From Flavimaribacter sediminis (GTDB lineage: Bacteria; Pseudomonadota; Alphaproteobacteria; Rhizobiales; Rhizobiaceae), in the NCBI RefSeq assembly GCF_019492055.1, contig NZ_JAICBX010000002.1, forward strand, positions 620,001 to 684,000: DNA of 64,000 nucleotides, written 5' to 3'. Positions 8,938-17,978 of this stretch are shown here, one piece after another; the first letter of the stretch is position 1; every line of letters begins with the position of its first letter. Both the position numbers and the translations under genes were made by a program. The notes below the pieces were generated by a model. It saw only the letters and a list, made by a program, of their open reading frames with translations, did no database searches and was not told the origin of the DNA.

Positions 8938-10418
8938 TCGTACTGCTCCCGGTATTTGCGCACGATGTAAAGCGCGTAGAAATTCAAGATAAGGGTGATG
9001 AAGAACAGCGTTATGCCCAGCGCAAAGGCGACAAGCGTCTGCGGCGAGGTGAACTCCAGGTCGCCCGTAAGCTGGTTGACGATCTTCACGGTGACCGTGG
9101 TCATCGGCTCGAACGGGTTAATGGTCAGACGCGCGGCGACGCCGGCCGCAAGCACGACGATCATCGTCTCGCCGATTGCGCGCGACGCCGTCAGCAGCAG
9201 CGCTCCGACAATGCCCGGAAGAGCCGCCGGGAAGATTACCCGCTTGACGGTTTCCGATCGCGTGGCGCCGAGCCCCAGCGATCCATCGCGCATGGCGCGC
9301 GGAACGGCGGTGATAATGTCGTCGGAGAGCGACGAAACGAACGGGATCAGCATGATGCCCATCACGAAACCCGCCGTCAGCACGCTCTGCGCCTGAATGA
9401 ATGCGAAAGCGTTACCGGTTACGATGCCGCTGATCTGGGTGCTGAGATCGCGCAGGAACGGCCCGACCGTAACCAGCGCGAAAAAGCCGTAGACGATGGT
9501 GGGAATACCCGCCAGCACCTCAAGCAGCGGCTTGACGATGGCGCGCAGGTGGTTGCTCGCATATTCCGCCATGTAGATGGCGGCGAACAGGCCGATCGGC
9601 ACTGCGACGGCCATGGCCACGAAGGCGATGTAGAGCGTGCCGGCAAGCAGGGGGATCAAGCCGAACTGGCCCGCCGAATCCTCGGCGCCCGCAGCGGCGA
9701 AGCGCGGATCCCAGACCGTTCCGAAGAAGAACTCGTGCGGCGGGACGCTGGCGAAGAAGCGGCCGGTCTCCGACAGCATCGACCAGACAATGCCGACCGT
9801 CGTCAAAATGGCGATGCTCGAGGCAACAATGAGAATGCCGAGTATGACCCTCTCGACCTTGTTGCGGGCCCGCATCTTCGGGCTGATCATGTAATAGGCG
9901 TAGACAAAGCCCGCGACAGCCACCAACAGAACAAGAATCGTCCGGTAAAGGGCGCTTGCAGAGCTCAGGCCGTTGTACACTTCGGCCGCGGCCGGCATGT
10001 ATTCATCCACCTCGCCGGCAATCGCGACGCCTTTGTCGGCGAGCGCTTCGCGCATGGTGATGCTTCCGGATTCGAGCTTCTGGCGGTCTTCGTCCGTGAG
10101 ATCCGACAGGCCGCCGGCGATGGCGTTGATCTTGCTGAGCTCCAGCGACCGGTCCGCGGCGGACATGTCCTGAATCGACTGCGGCAGCGAGTGAAAGACC
10201 TGATTATTGATGATGGCCGGGCTGACGGCCAGCCAAATGGCCAGAACAATCGCCGACGGCAGAATGGTCCATACGAGCACGAAGGCGCCGTAATACCCCG
10301 GGCGCGAATGCAGCGCGGAATAAGCGCCCTGCACGAGCTGTCCTGCGCGGATACGACCAGCGACATATCCAATAACGCCAAGACATATAATGATCAAAAG
10401 TGTGGTCGCGGTGCTCAT
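8934..10418 (-). CDS. pstC: Phosphate ABC transporter permease PstC, long form
   Basis: 494 residues. An N-terminal membrane and periplasmic extension (about 1-200, PstC_N type) precedes the conserved permease domain, which has the EAA loop DGSLGLGATRSETVKRVIFP. It pairs with PstA to form the channel; both long N-termini are periplasmic extensions of unknown purpose. GGAG lies 9 nt before the ATG. Separated from pstS by an 83-bp spacer with a strong hairpin. Confidence 0.96.
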   Translation of the reverse strand: MSTATTLLIIICLGVIGYVAGRIRAGQLVQGAYSALHSRPGYYGAFVLVWTILPSAIVLAIWLAVSPAIINNQVFHSLPQSIQDMSAADRSLELSKINAIAGGLSDLTDEDRQKLESGSITMREALADKGVAIAGEVDEYMPAAAEVYNGLSSASALYRTILVLLVAVAGFVYAYYMISPKMRARNKVERVILGILIVASSIAILTTVGIVWSMLSETGRFFASVPPHEFFFGTVWDPRFAAAGAEDSAGQFGLIPLLAGTLYIAFVAMAVAVPIGLFAAIYMAEYASNHLRAIVKPLLEVLAGIPTIVYGFFALVTVGPFLRDLSTQISGIVTGNAFAFIQAQSVLTAGFVMGIMLIPFVSSLSDDIITAVPRAMRDGSLGLGATRSETVKRVIFPAALPGIVGALLLTASRAIGETMIVVLAAGVAARLTINPFEPMTTVTVKIVNQLTGDLEFTSPQTLVAFALGITLFFITLILNFYALYIVRKYREQYE

Positions 10419-10460
10419 ACATCCAGCTCCGGATTTCGGTCAGCCACGGAAAGGAAAACT

Positions 10461-10483
10461 GGCCGGCGCCAATTGCGCCGGCC
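10461..10483 (-). terminator. Intercistronic hairpin between pstS and pstC
   Basis: Perfect 9-bp GC-rich inverted repeat, GGCCGGCGC (10461-10469) and GCGCCGGCC (10475-10483), with a 5-nt loop. On the minus strand it is followed by AGTTTTCC. It probably attenuates read-through or protects the pstS message, so that the periplasmic protein is made in excess of the membrane parts. Confidence 0.65.
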
Positions 10484-10501
10484 TGAATGTTCCATGCCCA
10501 A

Positions 10502-11536
10502 TCAGAGCATTTTTCCGTCTACGAAGTTCTGGCGAACTTCTTCACGCTCTGCTTCCGGAGCGGCGACGAGGCCGTACTCGGCGAGCGGAGAGTCCGGGCC
10601 AACCATCTGGTCGGACGTAAAGAACTCGACATACTCCTGAAGACCCGGGATAACGCCCAGATGCGCCTTCTTGACATAGAAGAACAGCGGACGCGAAACC
10701 GGATATTCACCGGAAGCAATCGACTCGGTGCTCGGCGTAACGCCGCTCATCGTAGCGACCTTGAGCTTGTCGGCGTTGTTTTCGTAGAAGGCCAGGCCGA
10801 ATACGCCGACGCCGGTCTTGTTGGCGTCGATACGGGCCAGGGTTTCCGTGTAGTCGCCGTCGATATCAACAGCGCCGCCGTCCTTGCGGACTGCAATGCA
10901 GGAATCCTCTGCGGCGTCTTCGTCCATGCCGGAGTCCATCTTGGCTTTCAGGTCGCCGGTTTCTTCACAGCCGATTGCGAGAACCTTTTCTTCGAAAACT
11001 TCACGCGTGCCGTGCTTTTCGCCGGGGATATAGGCGGCGATGTCCCACTCGGGGAACTTCGCATCGACGTCCGACCATTTCTTGTTCGGATTGTCGACCA
11101 GCTTGCCGTCGACAACGATCTGGGCAGCCAGCGCCTTGTAGACGTCGGCAGGCTCGAGAACGAAGTCAGGGCCATTGATGTCGGTGGCGAAGACGATGCC
11201 GTCGTAACCGATGCGGATTTCCTGGATCTCGGTGACGCCAGCGTCCGCACAAGCCGCAACTTCCTTGTCGCGGATCTTGCGCGAAGCGTTGGCGATGTCG
11301 ATGGTGTCGGTGCCGACGCCCTTGCAGAATTCCTTGAGACCGCCGGAGGATCCGCCGGATTCAACGACAGGCGTCTTGAAGTTCGGGAAGGTCTCGCCGA
11401 AGGTTTCGGCAACGATCTTCGCGTAAGGCAGAACCGTCGAGGAACCGGCGATCTGGACCTGGTCGCGCGCAACGGCCGTACCGGCGAAGGCAGCCGACGC
11501 CACCAGTGCGGCTGCTGTCAGTTTAAGGGTTTTCAT
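10502..11536 (-). CDS. pstS: Phosphate-binding periplasmic protein PstS
   Basis: 344 residues with a Sec signal peptide (MKTLKLTAAALVASAAFAGTAVA) and a phosphate-binding fold: the AGSSTVLPY loop follows the mature N-terminus and ESGGSSGGLKEFC follows. This is the larger PstS type with SRKIRDKEVAACADAGV. The ATG at 11536 is chosen because it starts the signal peptide and has GGGAGAG 5 nt upstream; the frame extends upstream only as non-conserved sequence. Expressed from the Pho-box promoter at 11635-11675. Confidence 0.97.
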   Translation of the reverse strand: MKTLKLTAAALVASAAFAGTAVARDQVQIAGSSTVLPYAKIVAETFGETFPNFKTPVVESGGSSGGLKEFCKGVGTDTIDIANASRKIRDKEVAACADAGVTEIQEIRIGYDGIVFATDINGPDFVLEPADVYKALAAQIVVDGKLVDNPNKKWSDVDAKFPEWDIAAYIPGEKHGTREVFEEKVLAIGCEETGDLKAKMDSGMDEDAAEDSCIAVRKDGGAVDIDGDYTETLARIDANKTGVGVFGLAFYENNADKLKVATMSGVTPSTESIASGEYPVSRPLFFYVKKAHLGVIPGLQEYVEFFTSDQMVGPDSPLAEYGLVAAPEAEREEVRQNFVDGKML

Positions 11537-11634
11537 GAATCTCTCCCGTCTGAGCGGTGTAATAGCGGTGTGTATACGCCTTCGTTGCGGCGCAGCCCGT
11601 AGTGTTACTGGCGTGGTACTCATAACAACCTGGG

Positions 11635-11675
11635 CAATGCACTTTTATGACGAAGCATTTACAGTTTTATGACAA
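11635..11675 (-). promoter_or_regulatory. Two tandem Pho boxes upstream of pstS
   Basis: On the minus strand four PhoB half-sites follow each other at exact 11-bp steps: TTGTCAT (11675-11669), CTGTAAA (11664-11658), TCGTCAT (11653-11647) and GTGCATT (11642-11636), joined by A/T-rich spacers. The match to the CTGTCAT-(4)-CTGTCAT layout and the position about 100 bp before pstS make PhoB control very likely. Confidence 0.8.
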
Positions 11676-11720
11676 TTTATATCGTTGATATCTTTGTATT
11701 TTTTGTAGTTTATAACGAAA

Positions 11721-13025
11721 TCAGGAAGACCGCCGCGCGATTCTTACGACAAACTCCGATCCTTCACCGAGAACGGAGTTCACGATCAGCCTTGCGCGAT
11801 GCCTGGTCAGGATATGTTTGACGATCGCAAGTCCCAGTCCCGTGCCCTTCTTGGACCGGCTTGTTTCCACATTGACCCGATAGAAACGCTCCGTTAGCCG
11901 CGGCACATGCTCGGACGGAATGCCTGGTCCGTAATCCTTGACCGAAACGTCAATCATGCCTTGCGCCGCCGGCGAAGGATCCTTGATCGTAACGTCCACG
12001 CGGCCGCCATTCTGCCCGTATTTGCAGGCGTTCTCGATCAGGTTTTCGAAGACCTGGATGAGTTCGTCATAGTCTCCCGTCACCGGCACAGGCTCTTCGG
12101 GCGTTGTCAGCCGGAGTTCGACGTCCAGATCCTCGGCCATTGACCGCAGCGTATCGCGAACATGGCCTATCAGCGGAACCAGGTCGACCTCTGCCGTCGG
12201 CGCCATGTGCGCCTTCATTTCCAGACGGGTCAGCGACAAAAGATCATCGACCAGTCGCGTCATTCGACCCGCCTGCTCGCTCATGATCGAGAGAAAACGT
12301 TCCTGGGCTTCGCGGTCATTGCGCGCCGGACCCTGAAGCGTTTCGATGAACCCCGTAAGCGACGCCAGCGGGGTGCGCAGTTCATGGCTGGCGTTGGCGA
12401 TGAAGTCCGTGCGCATGCGGTCCATGCGCCGCGACTCGCTCTGGTCCCGGAACGTCAGGAGGAAGAATTCGCCGCCTCCGTTCAAACGCGCGACCTCGCG
12501 CATCGGCGCGATACGCACCTGGTACCACCTTTCCGAAGGCACCTTTTCCACATGGTTGATCGTTCTCGTGCGATGATCGCCGGCGACTTCGTGAACCAGT
12601 TCGAGGATCTGCGGCGCGCGCAGCCGGGAAGACAGATGGGATCCGCGGGCAATCGGCCCGAATTTCTCGATTGCGGCGTGGTTCTGGTAGATGACGATGC
12701 TGCCGGGCGCGAGCACGATCGCCGGATCGTCAAGCGCCTCGCAACTCGCAAAGACGACGTCCTCGACCGGCGTCTGGAAACCCGTTTGTCTCAGCATCCT
12801 CTCGCGTTTGCGAATCATCCGCGATCGCACGGGCAGAGCCGCGGCGATAACGATAATCCCGAGGCCGAGCCAGACATGCCAGTGCGTCACATCGTCGAAG
12901 ACAAGCAGCGCCATGGCCAGGAACACGGCGGCGATCAGGGTGTAACGCGCATCGTAAAGACGCATTGGAACAGCCGGCATTTCTGCCCGCAGGTCTTCCT
13001 TCTCGCTGTCGTTTTTCTTCAACAT
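11721..13025 (-). CDS. phoR: Phosphate regulon sensor histidine kinase PhoR
   Basis: About 434 residues: an N-terminal transmembrane pair (roughly 25-66), a PAS-like region, then HisKA with phospho-acceptor H214 in NASHELRTPL and a HATPase with NLIENACKYG, KDYGPGIP and GTGLGLAIVKHI. It phosphorylates PhoB under phosphate limitation. The ATG at 13025 has no clear Shine-Dalgarno; a TTG at 13067 is an alternative. It lies 184 bp upstream of the pstS start, with the Pho boxes between them. Confidence 0.93.
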   Translation of the reverse strand: MLKKNDSEKEDLRAEMPAVPMRLYDARYTLIAAVFLAMALLVFDDVTHWHVWLGLGIIVIAAALPVRSRMIRKRERMLRQTGFQTPVEDVVFASCEALDDPAIVLAPGSIVIYQNHAAIEKFGPIARGSHLSSRLRAPQILELVHEVAGDHRTRTINHVEKVPSERWYQVRIAPMREVARLNGGGEFFLLTFRDQSESRRMDRMRTDFIANASHELRTPLASLTGFIETLQGPARNDREAQERFLSIMSEQAGRMTRLVDDLLSLTRLEMKAHMAPTAEVDLVPLIGHVRDTLRSMAEDLDVELRLTTPEEPVPVTGDYDELIQVFENLIENACKYGQNGGRVDVTIKDPSPAAQGMIDVSVKDYGPGIPSEHVPRLTERFYRVNVETSRSKKGTGLGLAIVKHILTRHRARLIVNSVLGEGSEFVVRIARRSS

Positions 13026-13340
13026 ATGTCTGTCTGCATTGACCGCCGCCGTCCGATCGCGAACCAAGAGTTTGACCTAGAGACGGCGGATGACACTGTC
13101 ATGACCGGACCGCCATTGTTGTGGACGGACGGTTCCCGTTAATTCGACGCGCCTCGATGGTAAAGGAAAAAGAGGACCGGAAGAAACGGAGCGTTGGCAA
13201 AAATGTGCGGCAGGGCTGTGGAAATCGCCATCAACCGGCAAGAAAGACCGCGCGCTTCAAAAAAGGTTTTCTCAAGGATTTACGATGGCCGGGATCGCCG
13301 GCGGCGCGCCGCCGCCGAACGGGCGTTTCAACCAAGGATA
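13026..13340. other. 315-bp spacer between phoR and the next minus-strand gene
   Basis: No convincing gene. The only distinct element is a 16-bp perfect GC palindrome at 13299-13314 (CGGCGGCGCGCCGCCG), just downstream of the stop at 13341, which may form a strong hairpin but lacks a T-tail. The phoR promoter should lie in this interval; I cannot point to one. Confidence 0.6.
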
Positions 13341-15110
13341 TTATTCCGGCCGGATGCGGATACCGTAAATGTCGATGCTCCTGGAGGCGCCCGTGACGTC
13401 CGGATTGATGTAGATGTAGCCCGGCAACCCGGTGGCGGCGGCGCCGCGCAGATCGACATTGAATATGATGTCGTTGAGCTCGTAGGCCACGTCGAAACGA
13501 CGACGCCCGCAATCGCCAAGACCGGGAAAATCGCAGCGAATATAAATCTGCGTGGGTTCCTCGCTGGCGGAGCGCAGGGTAATGGCGACGAGCGATTCCC
13601 GATCCTGCATCATCTGAAGCACGCCGGGACCCAGTTCGAAACTCACTTCGCCCGCTTCGTCCGCATTGGCGGAAGTGATCTGCAGGGCGGCCCGGCTGCC
13701 CTCGTCAAGCAATTCGACGGAAGCGTCGTCATTCGCCGACACATTCGTGATGTCATCCGGCGAGAAGACCCGCACCCAGTCATCCGAGAAACGACCCTGG
13801 GGCCTCGGCGAGCCCGCGAAATCCTCGCTTTCAACCTGCGCTGGCGGATTTGGAACGCTCATGTCGCGCTCCTCGCTCGACAGGCCAAGCCCGCCGACGA
13901 TGAACCACCAGACGCCGATGCCGACGAAGGCCACGGCCAGCGCCAGAACGAGAACAAGCGAAAAAATCGGGAATCTGCGTTTCTTGCCGTTGCGGCCCGC
14001 TGAACGACGCCCCCCACGACCGGCGTCGACCTCCGGTTCCTCCCATCGCACCGGCCTGTTCGGCTGATGTCCGGACGCACGCGGCGGAGGCGGATCCTGG
14101 CGCATACGCTTTCTGGCGCGCGGCGGCCGGCCGGTTTGCCCGGCTTGCGGATCAGGCCGGTTGCGCTGGCGCTTGCCATTGCGATGGACCGGTCTGGGCG
14201 CGTCTGCGGCATCCCAGTCCTGCTGGTCATGCCGCAACACCGGTTCCGGCGCCGCGTCCAGCCCTTCCCATTGCGGCTCTTCGGCCGCCGGCGTCTTCGG
14301 CCTGCGAGGCCCTTTCTGACGGCGATCGCCTGGATCCTGCCAGTCGATGTCGTCATATTCCGGCCAGTCGGGGCGCACCGACTGCGGCTGGGCGCCGCTG
14401 CTTCTGCGCGGCGTCTGGCGTTCGTTCTGGACGAAGACGTCCTCAAATTCAGGGTCTTGTGTTTCTTTGCGAACCGGCGCGCGCGGACGCCGGGCCGGGC
14501 CGTCAGCGTTGCGGCGCGGAGGGGCTTCGCTTTCGCGTCGCCGGTTCGGTCGGTCGGGACGAGGGGCCTGCGGCGCAGGCGCTTCTGCGCGACTGCGCGC
14601 GTCCCGATCGGCGCGAAGCTCCGGTTCGGCCCGCATATCCTGCTCGGCGCGCCCGCCTCGCGCTGCAGGCGCCTCGCTTCGCGGCTTCGGCTCGGGACGG
14701 TCGAAATCCAGATCAACTGTTGTGAAAGGCGCCGGCTCCATCAGATCGTCGTCACGCGATGCGGGACGCGATCTGCGCGGCTCTCTTTCCTCCGGCAGGA
14801 CAAGATCATCGGGATCGAGAACCGTCTCCGGCATCAGCAATTCTTCAGGCTCAAGATCGAAGATGTCCGGCTCGGGTTCAGGCTCGTGCTTGCGCATCTG
14901 CGCCTTCTGGTACTCGGCCTCGACGGAGTTGATGATCTTTTCGAGTTTACGATGCTGTTCTATGGCCGCATCGGAGCCGTCGAGCTGTTGTTTGGAGATT
15001 GCCCGGCCAAGCGCGTCGCGCGCCGACTGGTAGATTTTGGCGCGGGTCTGGGCATCCGCCTGTCCGGCCTCTTTCAAAGCCTTGACGATCGCCGTTTCCA
15101 GTCCCTTCAC
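13341..15110 (-). CDS. Uncharacterised single-span membrane protein with disordered Pro/Arg-rich region
   Basis: About 589 residues, not assignable to a known function. An N-terminal helical region (about 1-85) is followed by about 280 residues dominated by Pro, Arg, Glu and Asp, certainly disordered. One membrane helix follows (FPIFSLVLVLALAVAFVGIG) behind a basic cluster, and then a globular C-terminal domain of about 160 residues, predicted periplasmic, ending in a beta-rich segment. The GTG at 15110 is preferred because TGGAGTG lies before it; the frame is open to a TTG at 15209. I recall similar hypothetical proteins in rhizobia. Cysteines in the last 60 residues might form a disulphide. 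Confidence 0.75.
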   Translation of the reverse strand: MKGLETAIVKALKEAGQADAQTRAKIYQSARDALGRAISKQQLDGSDAAIEQHRKLEKIINSVEAEYQKAQMRKHEPEPEPDIFDLEPEELLMPETVLDPDDLVLPEEREPRRSRPASRDDDLMEPAPFTTVDLDFDRPEPKPRSEAPAARGGRAEQDMRAEPELRADRDARSRAEAPAPQAPRPDRPNRRRESEAPPRRNADGPARRPRAPVRKETQDPEFEDVFVQNERQTPRRSSGAQPQSVRPDWPEYDDIDWQDPGDRRQKGPRRPKTPAAEEPQWEGLDAAPEPVLRHDQQDWDAADAPRPVHRNGKRQRNRPDPQAGQTGRPPRARKRMRQDPPPPRASGHQPNRPVRWEEPEVDAGRGGRRSAGRNGKKRRFPIFSLVLVLALAVAFVGIGVWWFIVGGLGLSSEERDMSVPNPPAQVESEDFAGSPRPQGRFSDDWVRVFSPDDITNVSANDDASVELLDEGSRAALQITSANADEAGEVSFELGPGVLQMMQDRESLVAITLRSASEEPTQIYIRCDFPGLGDCGRRRFDVAYELNDIIFNVDLRGAAATGLPGYIYINPDVTGASRSIDIYGIRIRPE

Positions 15111-15289
15111 AAATTCACTCCAGTCTCTGACGTCCCAAACGTCCTTTTGGCCCTGTCGCCAAACGGGCACCTGCCAAATGACACAAGTAGAGGGGTTTTT
15201 CCAATACAAATGTGGTCAAAGACACAAGCGATTCCATTTCGCAAGACCCGCTTCGGCCTTTTCAGCCAATACGCGTTCTGATATTTGCA

Positions 15290-15311
15290 TTGACGTTTAC
15301 GAAAACGTCAA
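15290..15311. promoter_or_regulatory. Palindromic operator candidate in the divergent promoter region
   Basis: TTGACGTTT (15290-15298) and AAACGTCAA (15303-15311) are perfect 9-bp inverted arms around ACGA. It lies 18 bp before the nitronate monooxygenase ATG. From memory it resembles the ACGT-containing operators of acyl-degradation regulators such as LiuR, but this is uncertain. Confidence 0.55.
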
Positions 15312-15329
15312 AGTTTGGAATCGTTTCCC

Positions 15330-16316
15330 ATGGCCCTTCCCGAACTCCTCAAAAACCTGCGTCTGCCGGTCGTCGGCGCGCCGCTGTTCATCATCTCTCA
15401 TCCGCCCCTGACCTTAGCACAATGCAAAGCGGGCGTGGTTGGTTCCTTCCCGGCGCTCAATGCGCGCCCTGAAGCCCAACTCGATGAATGGCTGGCGGAG
15501 ATCACTGAAGGGCTTGCCGATCACGACGCCAGGCATCCGAACAGGAAGGCTGCGCCGTTCGCCGTCAACCAGATCGTTCACCGTTCGAACAAGCGGCTCG
15601 AACATGATCTCGGGCTATGCGAGAAATACAAGGTTCCGATCGTAATCTCCTCGCTGGGCGCGGCGCCCGAGGTCAATCAGGCCGTGCACGCCTATGGCGG
15701 GATTGTGCTCCACGACATCATCAACAACCGGCACGCCCATTCGGCGATCAACAAGGGCGCTGACGGCCTGATCGCGGTCGCCGCCGGCGCAGGCGGCCAC
15801 GCCGGAGCGCTGTCTCCCTTTGCGCTGGTGCAGGAAATCCGCGAATGGTTCGACGGCCCGCTACTGCTGTCAGGCGCCATCGCCAACGGCCGGTCGATTC
15901 TGGCGGCGCAGGCGATGGGCGCGGATCTCGCCTATATGGGCTCCGCCTTCATCGCAACCAACGAAGCCCGCGCCGTCGACGCCTACAAGCAGATGATTGT
16001 CGAAAGCAACGCCACGGACATTGTCTACAGCAACTATTTCACCGGCGTGCTCGGCAATTATCTTAAACCGTCGATCATCGCAGCCGGGCTCGATCCGGAC
16101 AATCTGCCGGAAGCCGACGTCACGAAAATGAATTTCGATCAATCGCAGGGCGCCAAGGCCTGGCGCGACATCTGGGGGTCGGGACAGGGCGTGGGCGCGA
16201 TCAAGTCGGTTCAGTCGGTCGCCGATCTCGTCGACCGGCTGGAGGCCGAGTATCTCGACGCGCGACGGTCGCTTGCGCTGGACAGCGCATCCGCGGACGC
16301 GCGACAGGCGGTTTGA
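15330..16316 (+). CDS. Nitronate monooxygenase family flavoprotein
   Basis: 328-residue FMN-dependent TIM-barrel enzyme of the 2-nitropropane dioxygenase family. It shows the N-terminal PVVGAPLF strand, the HDIINNRHAHSAINKGADGLI segment and the catalytic-histidine motif GAGGHAG (H157), then GANGRS and MGSAFIAT phosphate-binding loops. It probably oxidises nitronates or a related acid, possibly in detoxification. ATG 15330 is preferred over the upstream in-frame TTG at 15315, which overlaps the operator flank. Confidence 0.9.
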   Translation: MALPELLKNLRLPVVGAPLFIISHPPLTLAQCKAGVVGSFPALNARPEAQLDEWLAEITEGLADHDARHPNRKAAPFAVNQIVHRSNKRLEHDLGLCEKYKVPIVISSLGAAPEVNQAVHAYGGIVLHDIINNRHAHSAINKGADGLIAVAAGAGGHAGALSPFALVQEIREWFDGPLLLSGAIANGRSILAAQAMGADLAYMGSAFIATNEARAVDAYKQMIVESNATDIVYSNYFTGVLGNYLKPSIIAAGLDPDNLPEADVTKMNFDQSQGAKAWRDIWGSGQGVGAIKSVQSVADLVDRLEAEYLDARRSLALDSASADARQAV

Positions 16317-16431
16317 TTGCGCGCACGACGCTTTTGGCTTGAATTCGCCGATGAATGGGGTTAAGCAGCGCCGCGTTGCAGGGGACCATTGTTCCGTGCA
16401 TTCGTCTCGCCGTTCATCGTCGCGGCGACGG

Positions 16432-16507
16432 GCCGCTTTAGCTCAGTTGGTAGAGCATCGCATTCGTAATGCGGAGGTCGTCAGTTCGAGTCTGACAAGC
16501 GGCACCA
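16432..16507 (+). tRNA. tRNA-Thr (CGT anticodon)
   Basis: Full cloverleaf: acceptor GCCGCTT (16432-16438) pairs with AAGCGGC (16497-16503), anticodon stem CGCAT/ATGCG around TTCGTAA giving anticodon CGT, T-loop TTCGAGT, and encoded CCA at 16505-16507. It reads threonine ACG codons. No integrase or repeat suggests use as an attachment site. Confidence 0.96.
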
Positions 16508-16670
16508 CTATCCCCAATGATTGATTGGACGCGCCGATCTAGACGCCGCAGCAAGCTGTTCCAGTGAGACACGATCGCGAATCCATTCCTGCTGCAATGT
16601 GCGATGGAACCGAATCGACCGCGGCGCATTGAGATAGAGCGCCGCAACCACCTTTTGAAGAAAATCACCC

Positions 16671-17789
16671 ATGAATTCCTCATCGACAGAGGCAAGTCAT
16701 CCTCCACGTGGCCGTACGGCTTCATCGCCCGGCGTCATACCGGCGAGAGGATGGAAAGACATACTTTTGCGCGTTTACAGCGAGTTGTTCGAAGACCGCC
16801 TGATGCTTATCGCAGCGGGGATCACCTTCTACCTGCTGCTCGCCCTCGTTCCGGCGCTGACGGCGCTGGTTTCGATATTCAGTCTTTTCTCGGATCCGCA
16901 ATCGCTTCGCGAGTTCACCTCGTTCTTCAACGGCGTCGCGCCAAACGCGGCGCTGGACATCATCGACGAACAACTCAACCGACTGACTTCCCATAATGAA
17001 TCGGCTTTGAGTTTCGCCTTTGTGGCCTCCGTCGGACTGGCGCTGTGGAGCACCAATTCCGGCATGAAAGCGCTTTTCGACGGGGTGAACGTCGCCTACG
17101 ACGAAACGGAAAGCAGAAGTTTCATCAAATACACGTTGACGTCGATGACCTTCACATTCGGTCTCGTCGCCGGGTTGATCGCCTCCATAGGCCTGCTTGG
17201 CCTGCTGCCGCTGGGACTTGAATATCTGGGTCTGCAGAGGGGCGCAGACCTGGCGATCCGCATCGCCGGGCTCCTTGCCCTTCTTGTTTTGATGTCGATC
17301 TCCATTTCATTGCTCTACCGCTGGGGACCGAGCCGCGCGGACGCCAAATGGAAATGGATTACTCCGGGAACGATCGTATCCATGATCGGGATCACGACCG
17401 TGTCCCTTGCGTTCTCGTTCTATGTCGCCAATTTCGGCTCCTACGACGCCACCTACGGTTCGCTCGGCGCCATCATCGGCTTCATGACCTGGATATGGAT
17501 TTCGACCATCGTGCTGCTGGTCGGCGCAGAGCTTAACGCCGAGGTCGAGCACCAGACGCTCGTCGATTCAACGACGGGCGCCGAGCAGCCGATGGGCGAA
17601 CGAGGCGCGGTCGTTGCGGATACCATCGGCGTGTCGGCGAACGGCACGACGCCTTCGCATCAGCAGTTCGAGGCGCCACCGGCCGCGGGAAGCAGGAGCG
17701 ACGGATCCCGAAAGGGTCTATCGACCAACCAGTTGCTGTTCGCCTATCTGGTTCTCGGCGCCTGGTGGCTTTCCAGCCGCAAGAAATGA
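16671..17789 (+). CDS. YihY/BrkB-family inner-membrane protein
   Basis: 372 residues with about six membrane helices between residues 45 and 305. Family signatures are present: ITFYLLLALVPALTALVSIFSLF, YDETESRSFIKYTLTSM, LLYRWGPSR, and the YGSLGAIIGFMTWIWISTIVLLVGAELNAEVE block. The family was once called ribonuclease BN but is a membrane protein of unknown transport or envelope role. The last 70 residues are hydrophilic with a short hydrophobic end. Standing alone after tRNA-Thr. Confidence 0.92.
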   Translation: MNSSSTEASHPPRGRTASSPGVIPARGWKDILLRVYSELFEDRLMLIAAGITFYLLLALVPALTALVSIFSLFSDPQSLREFTSFFNGVAPNAALDIIDEQLNRLTSHNESALSFAFVASVGLALWSTNSGMKALFDGVNVAYDETESRSFIKYTLTSMTFTFGLVAGLIASIGLLGLLPLGLEYLGLQRGADLAIRIAGLLALLVLMSISISLLYRWGPSRADAKWKWITPGTIVSMIGITTVSLAFSFYVANFGSYDATYGSLGAIIGFMTWIWISTIVLLVGAELNAEVEHQTLVDSTTGAEQPMGERGAVVADTIGVSANGTTPSHQQFEAPPAAGSRSDGSRKGLSTNQLLFAYLVLGAWWLSSRKK

Positions 17790-17978
17790 CAGTCTCTTCA
17801 TCAGCCTATTCAAAATGGACGCTCACGCCTTGACTGACCATATGAGCATGCTCTTTCGCATCCCGGTTGGTCAATCTTACACAGCCATGGCTCGCCATCG
17901 TGTTCCTCTTTTCGCGATGCGGCGCGCCGGCGGCTGGACGACCCGCCGACTGATGAGATGGATCGGCTCGAAGCAGGC

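Noticed and set aside
8919-10640. A 573-codon plus-strand ORF opposite pstC/pstS
   Set aside because: It is the antisense of well-supported pst genes and has composition of a shadow frame.
16432-16670. tRNA-Thr as an integration site
   Set aside because: No integrase, no repeat of the tRNA 3' end and ordinary genes on both sides.
16438-16725. A 95-codon minus-strand ORF across tRNA-Thr
   Set aside because: Its end is simply the reverse translation of the tRNA (ACQTRTDDLRITNAMLYQLS), a common artefact.
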